A stretch of DNA of 64,000 bases from Cryobacterium aureum (lineage in GTDB: Bacteria > Actinomycetota > Actinomycetes > Actinomycetales > Microbacteriaceae). Positions 25,754 to 34,463 of this stretch are shown one piece after another. Location of the stretch: the NCBI RefSeq assembly GCF_002954245.1, contig NZ_PPTG01000009.1:429461-493460 (forward strand), written 5' to 3'. A program made the translations under genes and the position numbers. Position 1 is the first letter of the stretch, and every line of letters begins with the position of its first letter. The notes below the pieces were generated by a model, which was not told the origin of the DNA, did not search any database, and saw nothing but the letters and a program-made list of their open reading frames with translations.

Positions 25754-26565
25754 GCTCGAGCCCCGCGCCCGCTGAACTCCGGAGCGCGTTTTTCACGGAA
25801 TGCCGTGAGCGCCTCTCGCATGTCCTCTGTCCTGCTCGCAAGTACCTGGGTTCGGTTCTCGAGCGCCACTGCCGCGCCCAGAGAGGACGCAGCGGAGTTC
25901 GCGACGATGACCTGCTTGCTCATTCTCATCGAAAATGGGCTATTGGCGCTGATTGCCGCAGCGGTCGCGAGCGCGCGGTCGAGCACAGCACCATCCGCCA
26001 CGACATCGGATACCAGCCCGATCGCCAGTGCTTCAGCGGAATCCACAAACCTGCCGGTGAGCATAATCTCAGTCGCCCGACCGAGCCCCACGATCCGCGG
26101 TAGGAACCAGGAGGCGCCGCAATCGCCGGCGGAGAGACCCACCCGCACGAACGCCGCGTTGAATTTCGCGGAGACGCTCGCGACCCGGATGTCACAGGCT
26201 AGGGCCAACGCAAATCCCGCCCCCGCGGCCGGACCATTGATCGCGCAGATCACCGGCACGCTCAGGGCGCTGAATCCGACTAGCGCGGCCGACCAGCGCT
26301 CCTGGGCGAGGAGAAATTCTTCGACGGACAGGCCGGGAAGTGTCGCCGCGATGTCCAGATCAAGTCCCGCGCAGAAGCCCCGCCCTTCGCCCGTGATGAT
26401 GACGGCTCGCACATCGCTCGCCGCCTCGACCTCGGACTGGAGCCTCGCGAGGTCATCAAACATCTCGTCAGTGAGGGCATTGCGCCTATCTGGGCGGTTG
26501 AGAGTCGCGACCAGCACTCCAGGAACGGAGCAATCAACCGCGATGTCCACATAGCTGGCAGTCAT
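25750..26565 (-). CDS. crotonase-family protein without the hydratase glutamates
   Basis: This 271-residue crotonase is well preserved (RGFCAGLDLDIAA, AINGPAAGAGFALALACDI). The first catalytic Glu position is Ala (GFALALACD), and the second region reads FVRVGLSAGDCGASWFLPR, with an Asp as in PaaG-type isomerases. It is therefore more likely an isomerase or C-C hydrolase than a hydratase. AGAGGAGG precedes the ATG at 26565. It is divergent from the crotonase at 26721 over one shared type 1 operator and is coupled to the CMD-like gene. Confidence 0.88.
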   Translation of the reverse strand: MTASYVDIAVDCSVPGVLVATLNRPDRRNALTDEMFDDLARLQSEVEAASDVRAVIITGEGRGFCAGLDLDIAATLPGLSVEEFLLAQERWSAALVGFSALSVPVICAINGPAAGAGFALALACDIRVASVSAKFNAAFVRVGLSAGDCGASWFLPRIVGLGRATEIMLTGRFVDSAEALAIGLVSDVVADGAVLDRALATAAAISANSPFSMRMSKQVIVANSAASSLGAAVALENRTQVLASRTEDMREALTAFREKRAPEFSGRGARA

Positions 26566-26627
26566 AGTCCTCCTCTGGCGGGCCACACCGACCGCGCACC
26601 TCACTTTGCACGAAGGACGACCTTAAG

Positions 26628-26643
26628 TCAACGGTTAAGTTGA
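26628..26643. promoter_or_regulatory. type 1 operator shared by two divergent operons
   Basis: TCAACGGTTAAGTTGA. Rightward it overlaps TTGACG (26640-26645), with TAGGCT 17 bp on. Leftward it overlaps TTGACT, with CAAAGT 17 bp on. One bound protein could close both promoters. Confidence 0.78.
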
Positions 26644-26720
26644 CGACCGGGGGAGAGACTCATAGGCTCGCGGAGTACAGGCTTCTTCCATCGAGGCGGA
26701 ATTCCAAAGGCGGAACATCC

Positions 26721-27569
26721 ATGACTACCATTCCCGAAGACACAAACCCGGTCGACTTCGACCACATCCGCATCGAACATGACGGACCGTTGTCGTGGAT
26801 CGTGCTGAATCGTCCGGACCGCGCAAACGCACTGTCCACCGAAATGTTGAATGAATTCACCCAAGCGCTCGATTATTTGAAGACCAACGGTGGACCGATC
26901 CTTGCCATTCGCGGCGAAGGCAAGGGCTTCTGTTCCGGCTACGACCTCGGCCAAGTCGGCGTCCCGCGCCAAGCAGACCCGGTGGCCGACCGCAGCCGTC
27001 TGCAGCGCAACCTCGATCGCTTTCTGGCGATCTGGGACCACCCGAAACCGGTCATCGCAGCCGTGCACGGGTACTGCATCGCCGGCGGAACCCAGCTGTG
27101 CGTCTTCGCGGACATCACGATCGTCACCGAGAACGCCAAGATCGGCGAACCGACCATCCCTATCGGGGGTGGGTACATCGCGCCACTGTGGGCTCCCCTC
27201 GTCGGTCCGAAACGGGCGAAGGAACTTGCCTTCGTGCCGGGCAACAGCATCGACGGGCGGACTGCGGTCGAATGGGGCTGGGCCAATCACGCCGTTCCCG
27301 TCGACCACCTGCTCGACGCCGTTCGGAGCCTTGCCGCACGGATGGCGCTCACGCCACCCGACGTGCTCGCGATGAAAAAACTCTCTATCAACCGGGCGAT
27401 GGAGGCGATGGGGATGCGCAATGCAGCGGCTGCGGTCGCGGATGCCGACGCCCTCCTCCATCTCGCTCCCGACGTTCTCACCATCCGCCAGAGGATCCTT
27501 GATGAGGGGCTGAAACCGGTGATGGAATCGTACCGCGTGCCACCGACTACCGATCTTTCGCACCCGTAG
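26721..27569 (+). CDS. crotonase-family protein
   Basis: This 282-residue member of the crotonase superfamily has GKGFCSGYDLGQVG, AAVHGYCIAGGTQLCVFADI and KIGEPTIPIGGGYIAPLWAPL. The first catalytic position carries Gln in TQLCVF rather than Glu, so plain hydratase activity is doubtful. The ATG at 26721 follows AAAGGCGGA; an upstream in-frame start overlaps the operator. It is the first gene of a four-gene operon with two CoA ligases and an acyl-CoA carboxylase. Confidence 0.88.
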   Translation: MTTIPEDTNPVDFDHIRIEHDGPLSWIVLNRPDRANALSTEMLNEFTQALDYLKTNGGPILAIRGEGKGFCSGYDLGQVGVPRQADPVADRSRLQRNLDRFLAIWDHPKPVIAAVHGYCIAGGTQLCVFADITIVTENAKIGEPTIPIGGGYIAPLWAPLVGPKRAKELAFVPGNSIDGRTAVEWGWANHAVPVDHLLDAVRSLAARMALTPPDVLAMKKLSINRAMEAMGMRNAAAAVADADALLHLAPDVLTIRQRILDEGLKPVMESYRVPPTTDLSHP

Positions 27570-27576
27570 GCTCACC

Positions 27577-29136
27577 GTGGACCCCACATTCAATACCGCT
27601 TCCGGTCAGACCATCTGGTCACTCGCCCAGCACTGGGCCGATCGCCGTTCGGGCGAGGACGTGATCGTCGACCTCCCGAACCCGGCCGACCCGAGCATCC
27701 TTCGAGCGACCACCTGGGAGCGCCTCGTCACCGACACCGCAGAACTTCGTCGCCGGCTGGCCGCGGTCGGAGTGACAGATCAGCGCGCGGCGCTACTGGC
27801 ACTCCCGAACTCCCCACTCAACGTTGCGGTGTGGCTCGCGATCCTCGCCAACGACGCGATCGTGCAGGCCATCGACGTCGAATCCGGGGTGCTCGTCTTC
27901 GAACGCGCGATAGCGGCGACGAATCCAGCCGTCGTCATAGCCTGCACTGCGAACGCCGCGCAGGCCGCCGAGGCCATAGCGCGGACGGGATCCGCTGCGC
28001 GCCTGATCGTCCCAACCGACCTGGGGCTCGGCGGGCAATACGGCTCCATCGAGGGGCTCAGCCGGCTAGGAGCCGAACCTGCCGCCGGATCTTCAGCATC
28101 CGTGGCTGCAGTGCTCCCCACATCCGGAACTTCGGGGCTGCCCAAGTGGGTGCAGCTGACCCAGGAGAATTTCGTGATGGCGGCGGAGCGCCTCTCGCGG
28201 AACAGCGGGTACCTCGACTCCGACCGGCACTACCTCTGCTCACCGTTCTTCCACACGAATGCGCAGCTCTACCTGTGTGCGCCCCCCTTCGTCACCGGGG
28301 GCTCGATGGCTATCGTGCCGCGTTTCAGTGCGAGCGGCTACTTCACTTCGGCGCGGACCACGGGCGCGACCGTGAGCTCGATGGTCGCTCCCCCCCTGCG
28401 AATTGCCCTCCAGAAGGCGATCGATGCGGGTGAGGCCGATTCGGGTGGCCTCCGCCTCATCCAGTATGGGATGACGCTCTCTGCGGCCGACTGGGTGGAG
28501 TGGGATGACCGCTTCGCCACCATCGAGATGCGCCAGATCTACGGCCAGACCGAATCCGTCACCGGGGTGCTCGGTGGCTCTCCGTGGGAAACCGACGACC
28601 GGATCGCCATCGGTCGTCCCTTAGTCGGAGTGCCGGGCGTTCGACTCGTCGGAGACGACGGCGAGGACGTGGACGACGGCGAGCCCGGCGAGCTGTGGGT
28701 ACGCGGGAAGCCCGGCTCGACCCTGATGCTCGGATACCTCGACGCCCCGGAGGCAACCGCCGAAACGCTCATCGACGGCGAATGGTTGCGCACCGGCGAC
28801 ATCATGGTTCGGCAGGCGGACGGCCGGTTCCAGTTCCGTGGACGTCGGATGCACATCATCCGCCGTGGGGGCGAGAATCTCTCCACCTATGCGCTCGAGC
28901 TGGATTTGCAAGCGTGCCCGCTCGTGACAGACGTCGCGGTCACGGCCAAGGCGGACGACCGTCTCGACGCGCTCGTCGTCGCCCACGTGATACCCGATAC
29001 CGGCTACACCGAACAGGGCTTCATTGCTTGGTGTCGCGCCACTCTCGGCAAGCGCGGTGTGCCTGACGAGATCCGTCTCCGCACTTCCTTTCCCAGAACG
29101 GGAAGCGGTCGAGTTATCGCCCGGGAACTCGAATGA
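27577..29136 (+). CDS. acyl-CoA ligase-like protein with altered catalytic motifs
   Basis: This 519-residue ANL-superfamily protein has VLPTSGTSGLPKWVQLT (A3, with W for the usual G), QIYGQTESVTGVLG (A5) and RTGDIMVRQADGRFQFRGR (A7-A8). The usually invariant A10 lysine is replaced: PRTGSGRVIAREL has Arg where TGK is expected. Adenylation may be weak or lost, or the enzyme may use a different residue. It starts with GTG, 7 bp after the crotonase, and overlaps the next ligase by 4 bp. Paired ligases of this kind could form a heteromeric or sequential activation step. Confidence 0.85.
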   Translation: MDPTFNTASGQTIWSLAQHWADRRSGEDVIVDLPNPADPSILRATTWERLVTDTAELRRRLAAVGVTDQRAALLALPNSPLNVAVWLAILANDAIVQAIDVESGVLVFERAIAATNPAVVIACTANAAQAAEAIARTGSAARLIVPTDLGLGGQYGSIEGLSRLGAEPAAGSSASVAAVLPTSGTSGLPKWVQLTQENFVMAAERLSRNSGYLDSDRHYLCSPFFHTNAQLYLCAPPFVTGGSMAIVPRFSASGYFTSARTTGATVSSMVAPPLRIALQKAIDAGEADSGGLRLIQYGMTLSAADWVEWDDRFATIEMRQIYGQTESVTGVLGGSPWETDDRIAIGRPLVGVPGVRLVGDDGEDVDDGEPGELWVRGKPGSTLMLGYLDAPEATAETLIDGEWLRTGDIMVRQADGRFQFRGRRMHIIRRGGENLSTYALELDLQACPLVTDVAVTAKADDRLDALVVAHVIPDTGYTEQGFIAWCRATLGKRGVPDEIRLRTSFPRTGSGRVIARELE

Positions 29137-30665
29137 GCGGCTACGTCTCGATCGTGGACACCTGGCGCAACACCGAGCGCATCGCGCTGACGACCGATAC
29201 CGAGCAGCTTTCCTACCGGGACTGGGCTGAGCGAGGCGAACGACTCGCGAAGGGCTTGCTCGGTGCGGGAATCGAACGGCCGGCACGCGTGGCGGTGGCA
29301 CTTCCGAACGGGCCAGACTTCGCCATCGCTCTCTACGCTTGCGCGCGTATCGGCGTCACTTTCGTGCCGATCAGTACTTGGGCGACCGGGCCAGAGCTGC
29401 ACCGGATCCTGGCCGCGGCCGCGCCGGACCTCGTCATTACCTCCAATTTCCTCGGCACCCAGCTCGAATCATTTGCCGCGCTAGCGGCAGAAGGAGTCGG
29501 TCCCGGCCTCCGGCGGATGTTCAATGTGAGTCGGGGAGGACCGCTCCGCTCCGTCGAGGAACTCGTCGAGATGGGCCTCGAATGTTCGGAGGACCGCTGG
29601 GACCGCGCGGGTGCGGCAGGCTCAGACGAAGCCGATCTTACGATCCTCTATACCTCGGGCAGTACCGGCTTACCGAAGGGTGTCATTCTTCGTCAGGGCA
29701 CCGTTCGTGGGAATGGCGCGGCCATCGCCGCTCGAATGGGTCTCGACGAATCGAGCCGTATCTACTCGTACTTTCCGATGTTCTTTAGTGGTGGACTCTG
29801 CAACTCGCTTTCCGCTGCGGCTTCCGTGGGAGCAGAGCTCGTGACCCAGGCGAGGTACGAACCCGCCTCCGCCGCCCGGCTCATCCGCTCGAGGCGATGC
29901 ACCGCAAGAAACGTCTGGCATGACGGATTCGACGCCATCGCCAGTTCTCCGGACTTCTTTGCTGAGGACCTGCGTCGCATGCACCGCGGCCTCATCATCG
30001 ATCCGAGCACGTTGACGCGACTCGGGCTGCCGTTCGACGAGGGTGTGAACATGTACGGGATGACCGAGACCGCGACGGCGTTCGCGATGCACGACTTCCG
30101 GGAGACGGCGGACGTCCGCAGAACCACGCACGGCGCTCCGCTGCCCGGGAACGAGGTTCGCACCTGCGAACCGGGATCGTCCGATCCAGTTGCTCCCGGA
30201 CGGGAGGGTGAGATCTGCGTCCGTGGCCGAAGCCTCATGCGCGCCTACACGGATGGCAGCGACACGGCGTTGACGGACGAGGACGGATTCTTTCACACCG
30301 GCGATCTGGGCTTCGTCGACGATATCGGGCACGTCCACTACACGGGTCGCTTGAAGACCCTCATCAAGGTGCGGGGTTTGACGATCCAGCCGGAAGAGAT
30401 CGAAGCGGTACTTCTTCGTCATCCGTCGATCCATGCTGCGGTGGTCGTAGGAGTGGGCGGCGCGGATGAATCGACGGGGCTGAGGGCTCTCGTGGCGGCA
30501 GATGTGGGGACCCGGGCCGTGGACATCGATCGCTATTGCCGGGCCGAGCTGTCCTCCTACAAGGTTCCCCGCGTGCAGTTCATTGAGGACCACGATTTCC
30601 CCTGGTCTGCCAGCCGCAAGATCGACCGGCGGGCCGCCGCGATGATTCCCGAGGCTCGGCCGTGA
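29133..30665 (+). CDS. AMP-forming acyl-CoA ligase
   Basis: This 510-residue ANL-family ligase has ILYTSGSTGLPKGVILRQG (A3), NMYGMTETATAFAMHDF (A5), FFHTGDLGFVDDIGHVHYTGR (A7-A8), LIKVRGLTIQPEEIEAVL and a typical A10 lysine in SASRKIDRRA. Unlike its neighbour at 27577 all key motifs are conventional. It is translationally coupled to both neighbours by 4-bp overlaps. Its acid substrate is unknown; the downstream carboxylase suggests that the acyl-CoA made here is carboxylated next. Confidence 0.9.
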   Translation: MSGYVSIVDTWRNTERIALTTDTEQLSYRDWAERGERLAKGLLGAGIERPARVAVALPNGPDFAIALYACARIGVTFVPISTWATGPELHRILAAAAPDLVITSNFLGTQLESFAALAAEGVGPGLRRMFNVSRGGPLRSVEELVEMGLECSEDRWDRAGAAGSDEADLTILYTSGSTGLPKGVILRQGTVRGNGAAIAARMGLDESSRIYSYFPMFFSGGLCNSLSAAASVGAELVTQARYEPASAARLIRSRRCTARNVWHDGFDAIASSPDFFAEDLRRMHRGLIIDPSTLTRLGLPFDEGVNMYGMTETATAFAMHDFRETADVRRTTHGAPLPGNEVRTCEPGSSDPVAPGREGEICVRGRSLMRAYTDGSDTALTDEDGFFHTGDLGFVDDIGHVHYTGRLKTLIKVRGLTIQPEEIEAVLLRHPSIHAAVVVGVGGADESTGLRALVAADVGTRAVDIDRYCRAELSSYKVPRVQFIEDHDFPWSASRKIDRRAAAMIPEARP

Positions 30666-33600
30666 CGGGCGCCGCCGGGACGGTCCTGATCGCCAACCGT
30701 GGAGAGGTCGCCGTGCGAATCGCACGGGCGGCTCGTGCCAACAACTTCCGAGTCGTGGCGCTGTACACCTCAGACGAGGTCGATGCCCTGCACGTGCGCG
30801 AAGCCGATGCATCCGTTCGCCTCGTCGGCACGGGGGCAGCCGCTTATTTGGATATCGAGCAGATCGTCGAGGCCGCGATCCGGTCCGAGGCAGGATTTGT
30901 ACATCCAGGATGGGGCTTCCTCAGCGAGAGTGCTGCGTTCGCCCGCTCGTGCGAGAATGCCGGCCGGGTCTTTGTCGGGCCGACCCCGGAGACCCTCGAG
31001 ATCTTCGGCGACAAGTCGGTGGCCCGCGACCTCGCCATCGGCTCCGGTGTGCCTGTGCTCGAGGCCACGTCCGGACCGACGGATCTCGACGCCGCGACGC
31101 GATTCATGACTGCGTCGCGCGGAGCCGTAATCGTGAAGGCCGTCAGCGGTGGCGGCGGCAAGGGAGTACGGATCGTCGAGGACTCGGCTTGGCTGGCCTC
31201 GGCGCTCGAGCGCGCTGCGTCGGAGGCCCTGCGCAGTTTTGGACGCGCCGATGTCTACGTCGAGCGCTACCTGCCCCGGTCCCGGCACATCGAGGTGCAG
31301 ATCGTTGGTGACGGCACCGGGGAAGTTGTGCACTTGTGGACCCGAGACTGCAGCCTCCAGCGTCACCACCAGAAGGTGGTCGAAATAGCCCCCGCACCCG
31401 CGATGGATCCGGCCGTGGAACAGCGAATGCTGGATGCCTCGCTGTGCCTCGCTCGGAGCGTGCGATTCCGCGGGGTTGGCACCATTGAATTTCTTCTGGA
31501 CGTCGACAATCCGACCGAGTACTACTTCATCGAGGGAAATCCCCGGCTGCAGGTCGAACATGGGGTGACCGAGCAGGTGACCGGCGTGGACATCGTTCGT
31601 CTCCAGCTCGATATCGCGGGTGGTGCGACGCTTGCCTCGCTCGGAATCAGCCAGACATCGATCGGAGATCCAACCGGCGTCTCGATCGAGGCGCGGCTCA
31701 CGCTCGACGCCTCGGAGCCCGTCACGATCAGTCGATTTACGCCCCCGACGGGCGAGGGAATCCGCACCGACACTGGGGCATTCGTCGGGCTTACCGTCAG
31801 CACGGACTTTGATCCGCTACTTGCGAAGGTGCTGGTCCATCGTAAGTCCACGGACGTGACCGAGGTTGTCGACGCACTGTCGGGCGCGCTGACGCGCTTC
31901 GACATGGCTGGTCCCACAACCAATCGGGGAGCCCTCCTCGAACTGCTCGCGCAACCGGCAGTGCGACGCGGGGCGCTGACGACCACGCTGGTCGACGATC
32001 TGGCGACATCGGCCACGCCGGACGACGACGGTGAGATCTCCAGCACCATCGCGGGAACGGTCATCTCGGTCACGATTCGCTCCGGTGATTCGGTCAGACG
32101 CGGTCAGGTGCTGCTTGTGGTCGAGGCGATGAAGATGGAGCACGAGGTCATTGCTCCTGCCTCAGGCACGGTCCGTGGAGTGGAGATCTCCGTCGGCGAT
32201 CAGGTCGCGGTCGGGCAATCGCTGGCCACATTCGATGCCGATTCACGGCCGCGCAGTGAGGGAGAGCAGGCGGCCATCCCCGAGCCTGCATCCGTGCGCG
32301 AGGACTCTGCGGAGAACCGACGACGGCATGAACTCGTACTCGACGAGGCTCGCCACGACGCGATCGAGCGGCGACACGCCCGAGGCAAGCGCACGGCGAG
32401 GGAGAATGTTGCCGACCTGTGCGACGACGGAAGCTTCGTCGAATACGGCGCGCTTGTCATCGCCGCCCAGCGGCGTAGGCGATCCGTCGACGACCTGGAA
32501 CGGAACACCCCGGCTGACGGGCTCGTCGCGGGGTTCGGCACGCTCGGCGCGCGCAGTCGCGGAGCCACCGCAGCTCGGATCGCGGTGCTCGCCTACGATT
32601 ATACGGTCCTGGCCGGGACCCAGGGTGTACAGAACCACAAGAAGGCCGAGCGGATCTTCGAACTTGCGCGACGTCGATCAAGTCCCGTCGTCGTCTTCGC
32701 CGAGGGCGGTGGGGGTCGGCCGGGAGACACTGACAATTCGGCGAAAGCCACGGGCATGGACCTAGGAACGTATGTTGCACTCGGCCGCCTCAATGGCAGG
32801 GTCCCGACGGTCGCGATAGCTTCCGGCCGCTGCTTCGCAGGAAATGCCGCGATCGTCGGCTCATGCGATCTCGCCATCGCAACGGAAGACGCGAACATCG
32901 GGATGGGCGGTCCCGCGATGATCGAGGGCGGTGGCCTCGGGAAATTCGATCCGAGCGAAATCGGCCCCGCAGCGATGCTCGCCGACACTGGCGCCATCGA
33001 TGTGCTTGTTCGGGACGAGGCGACCGCAGTCTCCGTTGCGAAGAAGTACCTGGGCTTCTTCGCCGGCACCGCCCCGGAGTGGTCGGCGATCGACCAACAA
33101 GAGCTCCGTCACCTCATCCCTGAGAAGCGGACACGTACCTTCGATATCCGCCGCGTCATCGAAGTGCTCGCCGACACCGGATCCGTGCTCGAACTAAGGG
33201 AACGATTCGGGCGCGGCATGATCACCAGTCTCGCGAGGATTGAAGGAAGACCCGTCGGTATCGTCGCAAATAATGGCCTGCACCTTGGCGGAGCGATCGA
33301 CAGCGACGGTGCCGACAAGCTGGTGCGGTTCCTCAACCTGTGCGACAATTACGGTATTGCCGTTGTTTCGCTCTGCGACACGCCGGGATTCATGGTCGGC
33401 CCGGCGTCGGAGGAAACGGCCGCCCTCCGGCACGTCGGTCGCATTTTCGTTACTGGCCCGAATCTATCGGTGCCGCTCTGCACCATCGTCATCCGCAAGG
33501 CCTATGGGTTGGGCGGCCAGGCAATGGCGGGAGGCAGTTTTCGTGTTCCGGCGGCCATCGTCGCCTGGCCAACGGGTGCATTCGGGGCTATGGGTCCGGA

Positions 33601-33841
33601 AGGCGCGGTGCGCCTCGGCTTCAAACGAGAACTCGACGCAATCGTCGATCCCGCAGCCCGCCAGAGGGAGTCCGATCGGCTCGTCGCTGAGTACGAGCGG
33701 GACGGCCTCGCCTACAACGCCGCGTCGGTATTCGAGCTCGACGACGTCATCGATCCGGCGGAGACGCGGCGGCTGATCAGTGCGACAGTCGGTCAGCCGA
33801 GTCATAAGAAGCGACGAAAGCGGCGGCTGGATACCTGGTAG
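30662..33841 (+). CDS. single-chain acyl-CoA carboxylase (BC-BCCP-CT fusion)
   Basis: This 1059-residue protein joins three parts. Biotin carboxylase (about 1-430) has LIANRGEVAVRIARAAR, VKAVSGGGGKGVRIV and FIEGNPRLQVEH. The biotin carrier domain (about 455-525) has VEAMKMEHEV, whose lysine carries biotin. Carboxyltransferase (about 545-1059) has LAGTQGVQNHKKAERI and FGAMGPEGAVRLGFKREL. Most actinobacterial acyl-CoA carboxylases are split into alpha and beta subunits; this layout matches the homohexameric single-chain long-chain acyl-CoA carboxylase type. It would carboxylate propionyl-CoA, acetyl-CoA or a branched pathway acyl-CoA using ATP and bicarbonate. It begins with a GTG overlapping the ligase stop. 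Confidence 0.92.
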   Translation: MTGAAGTVLIANRGEVAVRIARAARANNFRVVALYTSDEVDALHVREADASVRLVGTGAAAYLDIEQIVEAAIRSEAGFVHPGWGFLSESAAFARSCENAGRVFVGPTPETLEIFGDKSVARDLAIGSGVPVLEATSGPTDLDAATRFMTASRGAVIVKAVSGGGGKGVRIVEDSAWLASALERAASEALRSFGRADVYVERYLPRSRHIEVQIVGDGTGEVVHLWTRDCSLQRHHQKVVEIAPAPAMDPAVEQRMLDASLCLARSVRFRGVGTIEFLLDVDNPTEYYFIEGNPRLQVEHGVTEQVTGVDIVRLQLDIAGGATLASLGISQTSIGDPTGVSIEARLTLDASEPVTISRFTPPTGEGIRTDTGAFVGLTVSTDFDPLLAKVLVHRKSTDVTEVVDALSGALTRFDMAGPTTNRGALLELLAQPAVRRGALTTTLVDDLATSATPDDDGEISSTIAGTVISVTIRSGDSVRRGQVLLVVEAMKMEHEVIAPASGTVRGVEISVGDQVAVGQSLATFDADSRPRSEGEQAAIPEPASVREDSAENRRRHELVLDEARHDAIERRHARGKRTARENVADLCDDGSFVEYGALVIAAQRRRRSVDDLERNTPADGLVAGFGTLGARSRGATAARIAVLAYDYTVLAGTQGVQNHKKAERIFELARRRSSPVVVFAEGGGGRPGDTDNSAKATGMDLGTYVALGRLNGRVPTVAIASGRCFAGNAAIVGSCDLAIATEDANIGMGGPAMIEGGGLGKFDPSEIGPAAMLADTGAIDVLVRDEATAVSVAKKYLGFFAGTAPEWSAIDQQELRHLIPEKRTRTFDIRRVIEVLADTGSVLELRERFGRGMITSLARIEGRPVGIVANNGLHLGGAIDSDGADKLVRFLNLCDNYGIAVVSLCDTPGFMVGPASEETAALRHVGRIFVTGPNLSVPLCTIVIRKAYGLGGQAMAGGSFRVPAAIVAWPTGAFGAMGPEGAVRLGFKRELDAIVDPAARQRESDRLVAEYERDGLAYNAASVFELDDVIDPAETRRLISATVGQPSHKKRRKRRLDTW

Positions 33842-33913
33842 CGGCGTCCCACGCCGCGACCCTACCCGTGCCACGTGACAGCGGGGATCCGCGCTCAGAC
33901 GCGCTCTGCCACA

Positions 33914-34357
33914 TCAGCCGACCGCGCGACCGATTGGCCTCCTCTCCTGATGCCGTTCCGGACACGAGGTTGTACACGACGATCGCACCGCTCGGCCCTG
34001 AGATCCACGCGTAGGCCGTCCTGGAAGGATGGTGACGTCACCGACGTTGAGTGTCACGGATTCCGTTTCGAGTTCCCTGACAACCGAGCCCTGAAGAACT
34101 ACGTCGAAATCCGTGGTGATCGTTCGATGCAGGGGAGTTCGCTGACCGGGTTCGCAGGTGAAGAGGTTGTACATCGAGCCCCGGGCGCCGTGGGAGAGCC
34201 GAGCAGAAGCACATCTTCGCGACCCTCGGGGATCACCGTATTGTTGTTCACCAGGCGGAGCGCCTCGATGATTCCGGTCCCGCTGGTGAACTCCCGTGAT
34301 TCACACGACTCTGGCTCGACCGTCCTCGCGAACTCCCGTGATGTAAAGCTTTGGCAT
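33914..34357 (-). pseudogene. frameshifted cupin-domain gene
   Basis: Pieces of one cupin protein appear in three frames: MPKLYITGVREDGRARVV at the start, ESREFTSGTGIIEALRLVNN next, then MYNLFTCEPGQRTPLHRTI with DFDVVLQGSVVRELE and GDVTILPG, and finally AWISGPSGAIVVYNLVSG. GGGAGG precedes the ATG at 34357. At least three frame changes make it non-functional. Such small cupins in catabolic clusters act as isomerases or regulatory binders. The gene is the last of the minus-strand ligase operon. Confidence 0.75.
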
Positions 34358-34375
34358 CAACTCGTCCTCCCTCTG

Positions 34376-34463
34376 TTAGTGGATCGTGTAGCCGCCGTCG
34401 ACGACGACCGGCGTGTGCCCCGTTTCGCTCCACTCCGGCGAATTTCGCAGCAACGATCGTCAT
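34376..34463 (-). pseudogene. SDR gene reduced by an internal deletion
   Basis: An ATG overlapping the ligase stop (ATGA, 34463) begins MTIVAAKFAGV. After about 45 bp, and out of frame, comes TGHTPVVVDGGYTIH and a stop, the typical C-terminal end of a short-chain dehydrogenase. The roughly 230 codons between are missing. It was probably a translationally coupled SDR gene downstream of the ligase. Confidence 0.7.

Noticed and set aside
26628..27593. Minus-strand open frame of 321 codons
   Set aside because: It is antisense to the crotonase at 26721 and starts inside the next gene.
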